Counted from the stretch's first letter, positions 1-8,116 are shown. The stretch: DNA of 64,000 nucleotides from CBDDIP01 sp965229005 (GCA_965229005.1 CBDDIP010000002.1:2914001-2978000); one strand, 5' to 3'. Numbers and translations are program-made. The notes: generated from the letters alone by a model not told the origin.

Positions 1-69
1 GTCGACCGACACGCCGAACAGCACGACGTCCATCACCACGGCCAACCCGACGTTGCCGAGGCCCTTCAA
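1..69 (-). CDS. possible 5' end of a membrane-protein gene, cut by the window edge
   Basis: Read on the minus strand from a TTG at 69 (alternatives: GTG at 39, ATG at 33) the frame stays open to the window edge and encodes a short hydrophobic stretch rich in Val, Leu and Gly, as in a first membrane segment. It lies just downstream of the SirB1-like gene in the same direction. There is too little sequence to name a family, and the start is a guess. Confidence 0.25.
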   Translation of the reverse strand, partial: MKGLGNVGLAVVMDVVLFGVSVD

Positions 70-111
70 CCGCCTCGACCGCGTCGTCGCCTTAGGCGCC
101 GAGATAGTCAG

Positions 112-822
112 TCAGTTCCAGGCGCTCAGCCAGCGCTGGTGCTCGCGGCGCTCGCCCGCGGCAAGCTCGGGGAAGGCATCGCGAAGGCGGGCCAGGGTGG
201 CAAGTGCGATGCGATCGGCCACGTTGTCGGGTCGTTGCAGCAGGGCGACGCGCAGGTTGTTGAGGATGCGCAGCGCGATCGTCCGGGACGGTGCGGGCAG
301 CAGCATCGCCGCCGTCATCCGGTCGCGCGTACCGGTCAACCGTTGCCAGTGCTCCTCCGCCTCGCTCGCAGCGACGACCCGTCCGCCGTTGAACGGATCG
401 CCCATCCGTCCCGTCGCCGGATCGCGCACCATGAAGTGACCCGGCAGACCGATCGGTTCGATGAGCACGTCCAGACGGCGAGCGACCTCGACGGCCACCA
501 CCGACAGCGTGATCGGCATGCCGAGCCCGCGGCGGATCACCTCGTGGAGGTACGAGTTCGCCGGGTCGTGGTAGTCCTCGCGATTGCCGATCATCAGCCC
601 GGTTCCGAACAGCGAGGACATGACGCCGTCGAACGACCGGTCGCACCTCGACGCAAGATCGTCGAGCCCGCGAATGACGACACCGACGTCGACCGACGGC
701 TGGAAGCTGGCGCCGATCAAGCCGATGAGCAGATCGAGGTGGTCGCCCGCCTGCACTCGGTTGACGAGACGGGCGAAGCGCGTCGCGGCATCGGTCCCAC
801 CCGAGGAAGCGGTCGGCTCCAT
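112..822 (-). CDS. SirB1-like protein with transglutaminase-like core
   Basis: The 236-residue product resembles the SirB1/UPF0162 family (transglutaminase-like core followed by a helical, TPR-like tail). Seen in the sequence: the family-type block G-M-P-I-T-L-S at about 101-107 and G-L-P-G-H-F at 125-130, then D-P-F-N-G-G. No transglutaminase Cys stands in an obvious catalytic position, as is common in this family, so enzymatic activity is doubtful and its biochemical role is not established. The ATG at 822 was chosen over a longer frame to 885 because the longer form would run into the divergent synthetase gene at 856, and because TACGTT lies 6 bases upstream of this ATG, the leaderless arrangement used repeatedly in this window. 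Confidence 0.8.
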   Translation of the reverse strand: MEPTASSGGTDAATRFARLVNRVQAGDHLDLLIGLIGASFQPSVDVGVVIRGLDDLASRCDRSFDGVMSSLFGTGLMIGNREDYHDPANSYLHEVIRRGLGMPITLSVVAVEVARRLDVLIEPIGLPGHFMVRDPATGRMGDPFNGGRVVAASEAEEHWQRLTGTRDRMTAAMLLPAPSRTIALRILNNLRVALLQRPDNVADRIALATLARLRDAFPELAAGERREHQRWLSAWN

Positions 823-828
823 GGCGAG

Positions 829-834
829 AACGTA
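829..834 (-). promoter_or_regulatory. -10 hexamer TACGTT of a probable leaderless promoter
   Basis: Six bases separate the hexamer from the ATG at 822. Transcription would start at or next to the start codon. It is back to back with the hexamer at 843-848 for the divergent gene. Confidence 0.55.
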
Positions 835-842
835 CCGTCGGC

Positions 843-848
843 TACCTT
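843..848 (+). promoter_or_regulatory. -10 hexamer TACCTT of a probable leaderless promoter
   Basis: Seven bases separate it from the ATG at 856. No Shine-Dalgarno sequence is visible in front of that start. Confidence 0.55.
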
Positions 849-855
849 CCGAGCC

Positions 856-2409
856 ATGTTCCCAGGCGCATTCGTCGAGACCCACCCGGACAAGCCCGCC
901 ATCATCATGGGCGGTTCAGGGTTCACCCAGACCTTCGCCGAGCTCGATGCAGCCGCCAACCGATGCAGTCGCTTGCTGCGCGCCGCGGGTGTCCAGCCGG
1001 GTGATCACGTCGCCGTGTGCATGGAGAACCACGACCGCTACTTCGAGGTGATCTGGGGTTGCCACTACGCCGGCGCCGTGTACACGGCCTGCTCCAGCCG
1101 CCTCACCAGCCCCGAGCTGTCGTACATCCTGCGCGACTCGCAGGCCAAGGTGTTCATCACCTCCAAGTACAAGGCCGACCAGGCTACGGAGATCGTCGCC
1201 GACACACCCGGCGTGACGCTGCGCCTGATGCTCGACGGCACGATCCCCGGCTACGAGGGCTACGAGCAGGCGGTTGCCGAGCAGAGCCCGGAGCCGCTCG
1301 AGGGCGTCCGCATCGCCGGCACCGACATGCTCTACTCGTCGGGCACCACGGGCATGCCCAAGGGCGTGACCAAGCCGTTCGAGTCGATCGTCCTCGGCGA
1401 CGCAGCGGCCGGGGTCGGCTCCACCTTGGCGGCACTGTTCGGGGCCACGTTCGACAGCATCTACCTCACCCCGGCGCCCTTCTACCACGCTGCGCCGCTG
1501 CGCTTCAGCCTCGGTGCGCAGGCGCTCGGATGCACCGTGGTGGGCATGGAGCACTTCGACGCCGAGCAGTACCTGGCGCTCGTCGAGCGCTACGACGTCA
1601 CGCACACGCAGGTCGTGCCGACGATGTTCGTCCGCTTCCTCAAGCTGCCCGACGAGGTGCGCGCCAAGTACGACGTGTCGTCGCTGCAGTGCGTCATCCA
1701 CGCCGCGGCGCCGTGTCCGATCCCGGTGAAGAAGCAGATGATCGAGTGGTTCGGCAAGGTGATCCACGAGTACTACGCGGGCACCGAGGGCAACGGCTTC
1801 GTCTACTGCAACAGCGACATGTGGCTGGCGCACGAGGGCACGGTCGGCACGCCGATCGCCTGCGTCGTGCACATCGTCGGCGAGGACGGCGAGGAGGTGC
1901 CGCACTACGAGAGCGGCACGATCTACTTCGAGGGCGGCGCGTCGTTCGAGTACCACAACGACCCGGAGAAGACGAAGGGATCGCGCCACCCGAAGGGCTG
2001 GAGCACGCTCGGCGACGTCGGCTACCTCGACGACGACAACTTCCTCTACCTCACCGATCGCAAGGCGTACATGATCATCTCCGGCGGGGTGAACATCTAC
2101 CCGCAGGAGGCCGAGAACGTGCTCGTCACGCATCCGAAGGTGATCGACGCCGCCGTGTTCGGCATCCCCAACGACGACTTCGGCGAAGAGGTCAAGGCCG
2201 TCGTGCAGCCCGTGGCGATGCCCGAGTCGGACGAGGAGGCGGCGGCGCTCTCGAAGGAGCTCATCGCCTACTGCCGCAGCCAGCTCGCCGACGTGAAGTG
2301 CCCGCGCAGCATCGACTTCCGCACCGAGCTCCCCCGCCACCCCACCGGCAAGCTGTACAAGCGCCTGCTCAAGGACGAGTACTGGAAGGCCGCCGGCCGC
2401 TCGATCTGA
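856..2409 (+). CDS. AMP-forming acyl-CoA synthetase (fatty acid/carboxylate CoA ligase)
   Basis: This 517-residue ANL-superfamily enzyme should activate a carboxylic acid to an acyl-adenylate and pass it to CoA. The phosphate-binding loop is S-S-G-T-T-G-M-P-K-G at 161-170, preceded by Tyr160. Y-A-G-T-E-G (307-312) is the A5 motif, the ribose-binding Asp is D387 in G-D-V-G-Y, T-D-R-K lies at 400-403, and the catalytic Lys is K499 in P-T-G-K. Length is typical of FadD-like class I ligases. The ATG at 856 gives a normal N-terminus, whereas the open frame extends far upstream only because of G+C bias. The acid substrate cannot be told from sequence. It is monocistronic, with a palindrome right after the stop. 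Confidence 0.9.
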   Translation: MFPGAFVETHPDKPAIIMGGSGFTQTFAELDAAANRCSRLLRAAGVQPGDHVAVCMENHDRYFEVIWGCHYAGAVYTACSSRLTSPELSYILRDSQAKVFITSKYKADQATEIVADTPGVTLRLMLDGTIPGYEGYEQAVAEQSPEPLEGVRIAGTDMLYSSGTTGMPKGVTKPFESIVLGDAAAGVGSTLAALFGATFDSIYLTPAPFYHAAPLRFSLGAQALGCTVVGMEHFDAEQYLALVERYDVTHTQVVPTMFVRFLKLPDEVRAKYDVSSLQCVIHAAAPCPIPVKKQMIEWFGKVIHEYYAGTEGNGFVYCNSDMWLAHEGTVGTPIACVVHIVGEDGEEVPHYESGTIYFEGGASFEYHNDPEKTKGSRHPKGWSTLGDVGYLDDDNFLYLTDRKAYMIISGGVNIYPQEAENVLVTHPKVIDAAVFGIPNDDFGEEVKAVVQPVAMPESDEEAAALSKELIAYCRSQLADVKCPRSIDFRTELPRHPTGKLYKRLLKDEYWKAAGRSI

Positions 2410-2426
2410 GACGGCACGAGGCTTCC

Positions 2427-2465
2427 GGGCGGGATCCTGCTCGGAAGCCGAGAACGTGGCCGCCC
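2427..2465. repeat. 39-bp intergenic palindrome, copy A (probable bidirectional terminator)
   Basis: Outer arms GGGCGG and CCGCCC enclose inner arms CTCGG and CCGAG around a three-base AAG loop. A second copy of the same length lies at 20530-20568 and matches at 32 of 39 positions by my alignment. Both copies sit between convergent genes. There is no T-run, so this would be a non-canonical terminator or a REP-like element. Confidence 0.7.
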
Positions 2466-2479
2466 AGAACTGGTCGGTG

Positions 2480-3409
2480 TCAGATCGACGCGGCGTGGAG
2501 GGCGTCGATCCAGCGAGCGAGCGTGATGCTGTGGGTCGAGCTCCAGGCCGGTTGCGCGCCGTGCTCGACGACGTCGGCGAACTGGTCGATCATCTGCCCG
2601 TAGGCGTCTGCGCCGGCCACCTCGTGGTCGATGCCGCTCCCGTCGGGGAGCCGAACCGTCAGCGTGCTCGGCTCAGCCGGACCGGGGGCCGACTCGGTGA
2701 GGATGCGGATCGAACCGGCGGTGCCGATGATCTCCAGCGATCGCTGCTCGGCGGCGTCGAAGCTGACCGATGCCGTGGCGGTGAACCCGTCGCCGAGATC
2801 CAGCCAACCGCTGAGCGACACGTCGACGCCCGCACCGTTGCGCACCGCTGACGCAGCAACGGCGACCGGCTCGCGGGTGGCGAGCAGCACGGCCGGACCG
2901 AGGCAGTAGATGCCGACGTCGAACAGCGCGCCGGCACCGCGTGCGTCGAGCCGGTGGTCGTCGAGCTTGCGCAACGGGAACATGAACGAACCGGTGGAGA
3001 ACCGCAGCGCGCCGAGCTCGGTGCGAGCCAGCTGCAGCACGAGCTGGTGGCGCGGGTGATGCGGCCACATGTACGCCTCGACGAGCACCCGACCGGCCGC
3101 GGCTGCGGCGTCGTAGACCTCTGCGGTGTCGGCAGCCGAGAGCGTCAGCGGCTTCTCGCAGAGCACGTGCTTGCCCGCCTCCAGGCAGCGCAGGATCCAC
3201 GGCTTGTGGCCGTCGTTGGGCAGCGGGATGTACACCGCGTCGACGTTCGGGTCGCGCAGCACGTCGCCGTACGGAGCGTCCGAACCCGACGCGTCGCGGC
3301 TCGCTTCGGCGACCACGGTGTGGCGATCGCTCGTCTCCATCGGCGGCAGCAGGCGCCCGCGGTAGATCCGCGACGACGCCCCGATCACGCCCCATCGAAG
3401 TGCGCTCAT
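2480..3409 (-). CDS. Gfo/Idh/MocA-family NAD(P)-dependent oxidoreductase
   Basis: The 309-residue product starts with a Rossmann fold (W-G-V-I-G-A-S at 6-12) and carries the family's E-K-P motif at 85-87, whose Lys is normally the catalytic residue. A mixed alpha/beta substrate domain follows. Members oxidise sugars, inositols, dihydrodiols or related alcohols; the substrate here is unknown. The start ATG at 3409 overlaps the TGA of the aldehyde dehydrogenase gene (ATGA), so the two are translationally coupled and likely act in one pathway, one oxidising an alcohol and the other an aldehyde. A start five codons upstream is possible but less likely. Confidence 0.85.
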   Translation of the reverse strand: MSALRWGVIGASSRIYRGRLLPPMETSDRHTVVAEASRDASGSDAPYGDVLRDPNVDAVYIPLPNDGHKPWILRCLEAGKHVLCEKPLTLSAADTAEVYDAAAAAGRVLVEAYMWPHHPRHQLVLQLARTELGALRFSTGSFMFPLRKLDDHRLDARGAGALFDVGIYCLGPAVLLATREPVAVAASAVRNGAGVDVSLSGWLDLGDGFTATASVSFDAAEQRSLEIIGTAGSIRILTESAPGPAEPSTLTVRLPDGSGIDHEVAGADAYGQMIDQFADVVEHGAQPAWSSTHSITLARWIDALHAASI

Positions 3410-4782
3410 CCGTTGATCACGCACATGCGGATCTCGGTCATCTCCTTGATGCTGAACGCGGGTCCCTCACGGGTGTTGCCGCTGTCGCGCAGGCCGCCGT
3501 ACGGCTGCTGATCGGCCCGCCACGTCGGTACTTCGTTGACCAGCACGCCGCCGTAGTCGAGCGTGCGGATCGCCTTCATCCCCTTGGAGATGTCGGAGGT
3601 GAAGATCGCCGCCTGCAGACCGAAGTCGCTGTCGTTGGCGATCGCCAGCGCCTCGTCGAGCGTGTCGTAGGCGGCGATCGCCACGACCGGACCGAACACC
3701 TCCTGCGAGCAGACCTTCATGTCGGGCGTGGCCCCGGTGATCACCGTCGGGAGCAGCACACCATCGGCCGACAACTCGCCGCCCGTTGCCACGGTTGCGC
3801 CCGCTGCCTCGGCCTCCGCCACCCATCCGGCGACGCGTTCGCGCTCGCTCTTCGAGATCAGCGCCGACACGTCGGTGGTCTCCTCCATCGGATCGCCGAC
3901 CACCAGTTGCTTGACGTGGCCGACCAGCTCCGCGGTGAACTCCTCGGCGATGCTGCGGTGCACGAGGATGCGCTGCGTGCTGATGCAGCTCTGCCCGGCG
4001 TGGCTGAACCCGGCGACCTTGATCTTCGCCGCCGCGGTCTTCCAGTCCCCGTCGGCCTCGATGATCACCGGCGCGTTGTTGCCGAGCTCCAGCCCGACGC
4101 GCTTGCGCGGCGCCCGAGCGCGGATGCCCCAACCCACCGACGGCGAGCCGGTGAAGGTGATCAGGGCGACGTCCGGGTGGTCGACGATCGCGTTGCCGAC
4201 CGTGCCACCGCCGCCCGTCACCACGTGGAGGTAGTCGGCAGGCAGGCCGCACTCGTCGATCAGCATCGCGGCCAGCGTGATTGCGCTGAACGGGGTCTGG
4301 CTGGCCGGCTTGAGCACCACCGGGCAACCGGCGGCGATCGCCGGCGCCAACTTGTGCACCACCAGGTTGAGCGGGAAGTTGAACGGGGCGATCGCCCCGA
4401 CCACACCGATCGGCACGCGCAGCGTGAAGCCGAGCTTGCCCTCGCCGGCGGAGATGGCGTCGAGCGGGATCATCTCCCCCGCCAGCGTGCGCGCCTCGGC
4501 GGCAGCGAACTGGAACGTGCCGACGGCGCGCTCGGCCTCGACGCGTGCCGTCTTGATCGGCTTGGCCGCCTCTTTGGCGATGATCGTCGCGAACTCGTCG
4601 CGCCGGGCGGTGAGGCGCGCAGCGGCCTTGTCGAGGATCTCGGCCCGCTTCCACAACGGCAGCGGGTTGTCCTTCAGCGCCCGCTTGGCGGCCGCGACCG
4701 CGGCGTTCACCTCGGCCTCACCGTGCTCCGGGATCTCCCCGATGATCGAGTCGTCGTACGGGTTGCGAACCGTGATCGTCAT
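3406..4782 (-). CDS. NAD(P)-dependent aldehyde dehydrogenase
   Basis: At 458 residues it matches the ALDH superfamily along its whole length. The catalytic Cys is C266 in H-A-G-Q-S-C-I, the general base Glu is E232 in L-E-L-G-N-N, and P-F-N-F-P-L-N is the cofactor-side motif. It oxidises an aldehyde to the acid; the family resemblance is to the succinate-semialdehyde/aldehyde group, but no residue fixes the substrate. The ATG at 4782 fits the usual N-terminus and has TATCGT seven bases upstream; the eight-codon longer form would start inside the divergent phosphodiesterase gene. First gene of a two-gene operon with the Gfo/Idh/MocA gene. Confidence 0.9.
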   Translation of the reverse strand: MTITVRNPYDDSIIGEIPEHGEAEVNAAVAAAKRALKDNPLPLWKRAEILDKAAARLTARRDEFATIIAKEAAKPIKTARVEAERAVGTFQFAAAEARTLAGEMIPLDAISAGEGKLGFTLRVPIGVVGAIAPFNFPLNLVVHKLAPAIAAGCPVVLKPASQTPFSAITLAAMLIDECGLPADYLHVVTGGGGTVGNAIVDHPDVALITFTGSPSVGWGIRARAPRKRVGLELGNNAPVIIEADGDWKTAAAKIKVAGFSHAGQSCISTQRILVHRSIAEEFTAELVGHVKQLVVGDPMEETTDVSALISKSERERVAGWVAEAEAAGATVATGGELSADGVLLPTVITGATPDMKVCSQEVFGPVVAIAAYDTLDEALAIANDSDFGLQAAIFTSDISKGMKAIRTLDYGGVLVNEVPTWRADQQPYGGLRDSGNTREGPAFSIKEMTEIRMCVING

Positions 4783-4789
4783 GCGACCG

Positions 4790-4795
4790 ACGATA
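4790..4795 (-). promoter_or_regulatory. -10 hexamer TATCGT of a probable leaderless promoter
   Basis: Seven bases before the ATG at 4782. It overlaps the candidate hexamer of the divergent gene, so the 22-bp gap between the two start codons would hold both promoters. Confidence 0.55.
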
Positions 4796-4797
4796 CT
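4792..4797 (+). promoter_or_regulatory. -10 hexamer GATACT of a probable leaderless promoter
   Basis: Seven bases before the ATG at 4805. It fits the xAnnnT form but lacks the first T, so it is a weaker match than the others in the window. Confidence 0.4.
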
Positions 4798-4804
4798 GGC
4801 CCCC

Positions 4805-5569
4805 ATGCCGCCGGTCTCCCACGCCTACCTCGACTGGGACGGCCCCATCGCCTTCGCCCACCGCGGCGGCGCCAGCGACGTCCCGGAGAACACGATGCCG
4901 GCGTTCCAGTACGCCGTCGACAACGGCTATCGCTACGTGGAGACCGACGTGCAGGTCACCGCCGATGGCGTGCTCGTCGCCTTCCACGACGACGACCTGC
5001 GACGTACCTGCGGCCGCGCCGGGCGGATCAGCCAGCTGCCCTGGAGCCAGGTGCGCACCGCGATGGTCGACGGGAAGGCACCGATCCCACTGCTCGACGA
5101 CATCCTCGGCGAATGGCCGGAGCTGCGCGTCAACATCGACTGCAAGAGCAACCGCGCCGTCGACGCGTTGGTCGCTGCGCTGCGCCGGACCAACTCGCTT
5201 CCACGCGTGTGCGTCGGTGCGTTCAGCGACACCCGCCTGAGGCGGTTGCGCGGCATTCTCGGCAGCGACCTGTGCACCACGCTCGGCCCGGGCGCCGTTG
5301 CGGCTTTGCGGTTCGGACGCCCGAGCGGCACCGGCCGCCGCGCCATCGGCGGGCTCGCTGCGCAGGTGCCGGTCCGGCAGGGACCGTTGACCGTGACCGA
5401 TCAGCGGTTCGTCGAGCGTGCCCACCGGCTCGGCATCCACGTGCACGTCTGGACGATCGACGAGCCCGTCGAGATGCGACGCCTGCTCGACATCGGCGTC
5501 GACGGGATCATGACTGATCGTCCCGTCGTGCTGCGCGAGGTGCTCGAGGAGCGCAACCTCTGGCATTGA
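4805..5569 (+). CDS. glycerophosphodiester phosphodiesterase (GDPD/UgpQ type)
   Basis: The 254-residue protein hydrolyses glycerophosphodiesters to sn-glycerol 3-phosphate and an alcohol. The catalytic H-R-G-G motif is at 19-22, the metal-binding E46 and D48 lie in V-E-T-D-V, and the second catalytic His is H61 in F-H-D-D-D. The C-terminal I-D-E-P-V-E and G-V-D-G-I-M-T-D-R-P blocks complete the TIM-barrel signature. There is no signal peptide, so it should be cytosolic (UgpQ-like). The ATG at 4805 begins close to the first beta strand, as usual for the family. Confidence 0.9.
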   Translation: MPPVSHAYLDWDGPIAFAHRGGASDVPENTMPAFQYAVDNGYRYVETDVQVTADGVLVAFHDDDLRRTCGRAGRISQLPWSQVRTAMVDGKAPIPLLDDILGEWPELRVNIDCKSNRAVDALVAALRRTNSLPRVCVGAFSDTRLRRLRGILGSDLCTTLGPGAVAALRFGRPSGTGRRAIGGLAAQVPVRQGPLTVTDQRFVERAHRLGIHVHVWTIDEPVEMRRLLDIGVDGIMTDRPVVLREVLEERNLWH

Positions 5570-5643
5570 CGGACGATCGGGAATGCAACGGCGACCAACG
5601 ACGTTTGCGCCCGCAACATCCGTCCACGATCCAGAGGTCTCCC

Positions 5644-6030
5644 ATGTCCTACCCCGCCAGCCACCTCGACCTGCTCCAAGCACCCGGCACGGCAATGCTC
5701 AGCACGCTCACGCCGTCCGGCGCGATCCAGACCACTGCCGTCTGGTACCTGCTCGACGGTGACGAGCTGAAGTTCAGCCTCAACGCATCACGCAAGAAGA
5801 CCCAGCACCTGCTGGCCAATCCGACTGTCAACGTCTTCTTCCTCGATCCGCAGAACCCGTTCCGCACCCTCGAGGTGCGCGGCACCGCGTCGCTGACCCT
5901 CGACGACACCTTCGAGCTGCGCGACAAGGTCGGCAAGCAGTACAGCGCCGACGTCGCCAGCTTCGACGAGCCCGGCGCCGTCCGCTACGCCGCCGTCATC
6001 ACCCCGACGAGAGTCGTCGCCAACGGCTGA
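5644..6030 (+). CDS. PPOX-class flavin/F420-binding protein (pyridoxamine oxidase-like)
   Basis: This 128-residue protein has the split beta-barrel of the pyridoxamine-5'-phosphate-oxidase-like family: A-M-L-S-T-L-T-P near the N-terminus, T-T-A-V-W-Y strand, R-K-K-T-Q-H-L basic turn and V-R-G-T-A-S-L strand. Its size and layout match the actinobacterial F420-dependent subgroup, in which such proteins reduce or bind small electrophiles. Cofactor choice (F420 versus FMN) is inferred, not shown. The ATG at 5644 has a purine-rich AGAGG ribosome-binding site; an upstream in-frame start at 5566 would lie against the previous stop and has no family support. Confidence 0.75.
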   Translation: MSYPASHLDLLQAPGTAMLSTLTPSGAIQTTAVWYLLDGDELKFSLNASRKKTQHLLANPTVNVFFLDPQNPFRTLEVRGTASLTLDDTFELRDKVGKQYSADVASFDEPGAVRYAAVITPTRVVANG

Positions 6031-6205
6031 CCGTCCGTCGCGGAACGTCGGCGAGCAGGAGTCCCGCGACGTCGATCGTTCTGGCGAACGCGAGACCTCG
6101 CCGACGAAACCCCACCGACCGCAATCCGTCCGCCAAGGCGCTGAACTTCGGCATGACCGGACGATACGCCGGTCGGCCGCAGTCCCATGATGCAATCGAC
6201 GAACC

Positions 6206-6248
6206 GAGGTGAAAGGTGCGCGGTCATGGGCCGCACATCTCTCACCTC
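6206..6248. repeat. hairpin repeat unit 1 with core GCGGTCATGGGCCGC
   Basis: Outer arms GAGGTGA (6206-6212) and TCACCTC (6242-6248) flank further complementary bases and an inner GCGG/CCGC stem. The 15-bp core at 6220-6234 recurs exactly at 6282-6296. This looks like a REP-like palindromic unit or a tandem terminator. Confidence 0.65.
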
Positions 6249-6268
6249 CCGAGGACGGGACTCCAGCG

Positions 6269-6309
6269 CGATGAGGAACAGGCGGTCATGGGCCGCTCAT
6301 ACCTCATCG
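6269..6309. repeat. hairpin repeat unit 2 with the same core
   Basis: Outer arms CGATGAGG and CCTCATCG pair perfectly around the identical 15-bp core (6282-6296). The arms differ in sequence from unit 1 but keep the hairpin, which suggests that the structure is selected. Confidence 0.65.
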
Positions 6310-6377
6310 GGATGGCGGATTCGTTCGCTTGGGCGCGGGGTGAGCGAGATGTCGTCGGTTTCGCGCCCATGCGTGGG

Positions 6378-8069
6378 TCAGCCGGCGAGCTCGGCTCGGA
6401 GCTCCTTCTTCAGGACCTTGCCGGTGGCGTTGCGGGGCAGGGCGTCGTCGCGGATGATGACGATGCTCGGGACCTTGAAGCGGGCGAGGCGCTCGGCGGC
6501 GAAGCCCTGCAGCTCGCCGGCGGTCAGCGTGACCCCGTCCTTCGGGATGACGATCGCGGCGACCTCCTCGCCGAGCGATGCGTGCGGCACGCCGACCACA
6601 GCGACGTCAAGCACACCGGGGTGCTCGAACAGGGCTGCCTCGACCTCGGCGCAGTACACGTTCTCGCCGCCGCGCAGCACCATGTCCTTGATCCGGTCGA
6701 CCACGTAGACGTAGCCGTCCTCGTCGATGCGCGCCGCGTCACCGGTGTGGAACCAGCCGTCGACGAACGCCTCGGCCGTGGCCTCCGGCTTCTTCCAGTA
6801 GCCGCGCACGTTGTTCGGGCCACGCACGATCAGCTCGCCGACGGTGCCAGTGGGCAGCTCGTTGCCCAACTCGTCGACGACCTTCGCGTCGGCGACGGGT
6901 GCCGGCAGGCCGACGCTGTCCTTCTTGGCGAAGTACATCGACCCCGAGTTGGCGATCACCGCCGACGTCGTCTCGGTGAGGCCGTACCCGTTGGCCGGCG
7001 ACACCTTGCCGGCGAACTCCGATTCGATCTTGGCGATCGAGTCCGGCGGCACCGGCGATCCACCCTGGGAGATCCCGGCCAGCGTCGACAGGTCGCGGTT
7101 GGCCGCGTCGGGATGCTCGAGCAGGCTGCGGACCACGGTCGGCACGCCGGCGATGACGGTGACCTTCTCCCGCTCGATCAGATCGAGCGCTTCGTCGACG
7201 TCCCACTTGTACTGGGTGACGATGCAGCCGCCGGTGGCGGTGATCAAGTAGAGGCCGGTGAGCCCACCGATGTGGAAGAACGGGAACGTCCACAGCGCAA
7301 CCGTGCGCGGTGCCGGCGCCGGAGGCGGTGCGTCGGCCGCAGGCGGCGGTGCCATCACGGCCAGCATCGCCCCGTTGACGATCGTGTTGGTGATGTTGGT
7401 GACGTGGTTGCGGTTCGACCCCACCGCGCCCTTCGGGAACCCAGTGGTGCCGGACGTGTAGAGGATCGTGGCGTCGTCGTCGGGAGCGATGTCGACCTCG
7501 GGCAACGATCCGGGATCGGCGCCGGCCATCAGGTCGGCCCACAGCACACCGGTCAGACCGGCCGGCAACGAATCGGCCCGCGCCACCACCGTCGTCACGA
7601 TCGGCAGCCTCGGCGCCACCTCGTCGAGGCGCTGCGCCCGCTCGCCGTCGATCAGCAGGGCGGTCGTTCCGCTGTCGGTGAGCGCGTACTCGAGCTCGGA
7701 GGCGATCCACCACGCGTTGAGGCTGACCGAGATCGCACCGATGGCCTGGCAGGCCCAGAAAGCAATGACCCACTCCGGGTAGTTGCGCATCCCGATCGCA
7801 ACGCGATCGCCCTTGGCGACGCCCGACGCGACGAGGTGGGCGGCGAGCACGCGCACCTGGCGATGAGCTTCGTCGTACGTGATCCGATCGCTCCCGTAGA
7901 CCAGGAAGACGGCGTCACCGTGCACCGCCGTGGTCAGCCAGATGTCGCGCAGGCTGGCCGGAGCGTTGACGTACGCCCGCAACGGCTGCCCGTCGATCTC
8001 CACCGGACCGATCTCGAACGGTGCACCCGGGCCGGTGAGGAACGCCAACGCTTCGCTTCGTGTTGCCAT
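6378..8069 (-). CDS. AMP-forming acyl-CoA synthetase, FadD-like
   Basis: A second ANL-superfamily ligase, 563 residues. The phosphate loop is Y204 followed by T-S-G-T-T-G-F-P-K-G (205-214); G-Y-G-L-T-E-T-T is the A5 motif, H-T-G-D carries the ribose-binding Asp, and the catalytic Lys is K551 in A-T-G-K. A Pro/Ala-rich insert (P-P-P-A-A-D-A-P-P-P) follows the A3 region at about 240-255, an oddity that is probably a surface loop. It activates a carboxylic acid with CoA; the chain length is unknown. It is only distantly similar to the synthetase at 856-2409. It is divergent from the gamma-glutamyltransferase gene, with a 54-bp gap that holds both promoters. Confidence 0.9.
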   Translation of the reverse strand: MATRSEALAFLTGPGAPFEIGPVEIDGQPLRAYVNAPASLRDIWLTTAVHGDAVFLVYGSDRITYDEAHRQVRVLAAHLVASGVAKGDRVAIGMRNYPEWVIAFWACQAIGAISVSLNAWWIASELEYALTDSGTTALLIDGERAQRLDEVAPRLPIVTTVVARADSLPAGLTGVLWADLMAGADPGSLPEVDIAPDDDATILYTSGTTGFPKGAVGSNRNHVTNITNTIVNGAMLAVMAPPPAADAPPPAPAPRTVALWTFPFFHIGGLTGLYLITATGGCIVTQYKWDVDEALDLIEREKVTVIAGVPTVVRSLLEHPDAANRDLSTLAGISQGGSPVPPDSIAKIESEFAGKVSPANGYGLTETTSAVIANSGSMYFAKKDSVGLPAPVADAKVVDELGNELPTGTVGELIVRGPNNVRGYWKKPEATAEAFVDGWFHTGDAARIDEDGYVYVVDRIKDMVLRGGENVYCAEVEAALFEHPGVLDVAVVGVPHASLGEEVAAIVIPKDGVTLTAGELQGFAAERLARFKVPSIVIIRDDALPRNATGKVLKKELRAELAG

Positions 8070-8076
8070 GGCCGGG

Positions 8077-8082
8077 AACGTA
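8077..8082 (-). promoter_or_regulatory. -10 hexamer TACGTT of a probable leaderless promoter
   Basis: Seven bases before the ATG at 8069; no Shine-Dalgarno sequence would fit in between. Confidence 0.6.
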
Positions 8083-8110
8083 GCAACCTGGTCGGTGGCG
8101 GCGAGAGGCG

Positions 8111-8116
8111 TAGGTT
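8111..8116 (+). promoter_or_regulatory. -10 hexamer TAGGTT of a probable leaderless promoter
   Basis: Seven bases before the ATG at 8124, mirroring the divergent promoter at 8077-8082. Confidence 0.6.

Larger units (their letters stand above)
6031..6377. other. 347-bp intergenic region between convergent genes, no gene seen
   Basis: Short frames exist here on the minus strand, but none has a recognisable family or a convincing start. The stretch holds two tandem hairpin repeats (6206-6248 and 6269-6309), listed separately. Confidence 0.6.

Noticed and set aside
3400..5517. 705-codon plus-strand frame across the aldehyde dehydrogenase gene
   Set aside because: Low-complexity Arg/Asp/His composition and no domain; the true genes are the minus-strand dehydrogenase and the plus-strand phosphodiesterase in another frame.
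6031..6377. Small minus-strand genes in the intergenic region
   Set aside because: The short frames have no family resemblance, ribosome-binding site or promoter hexamer, and the region is dominated by hairpins.
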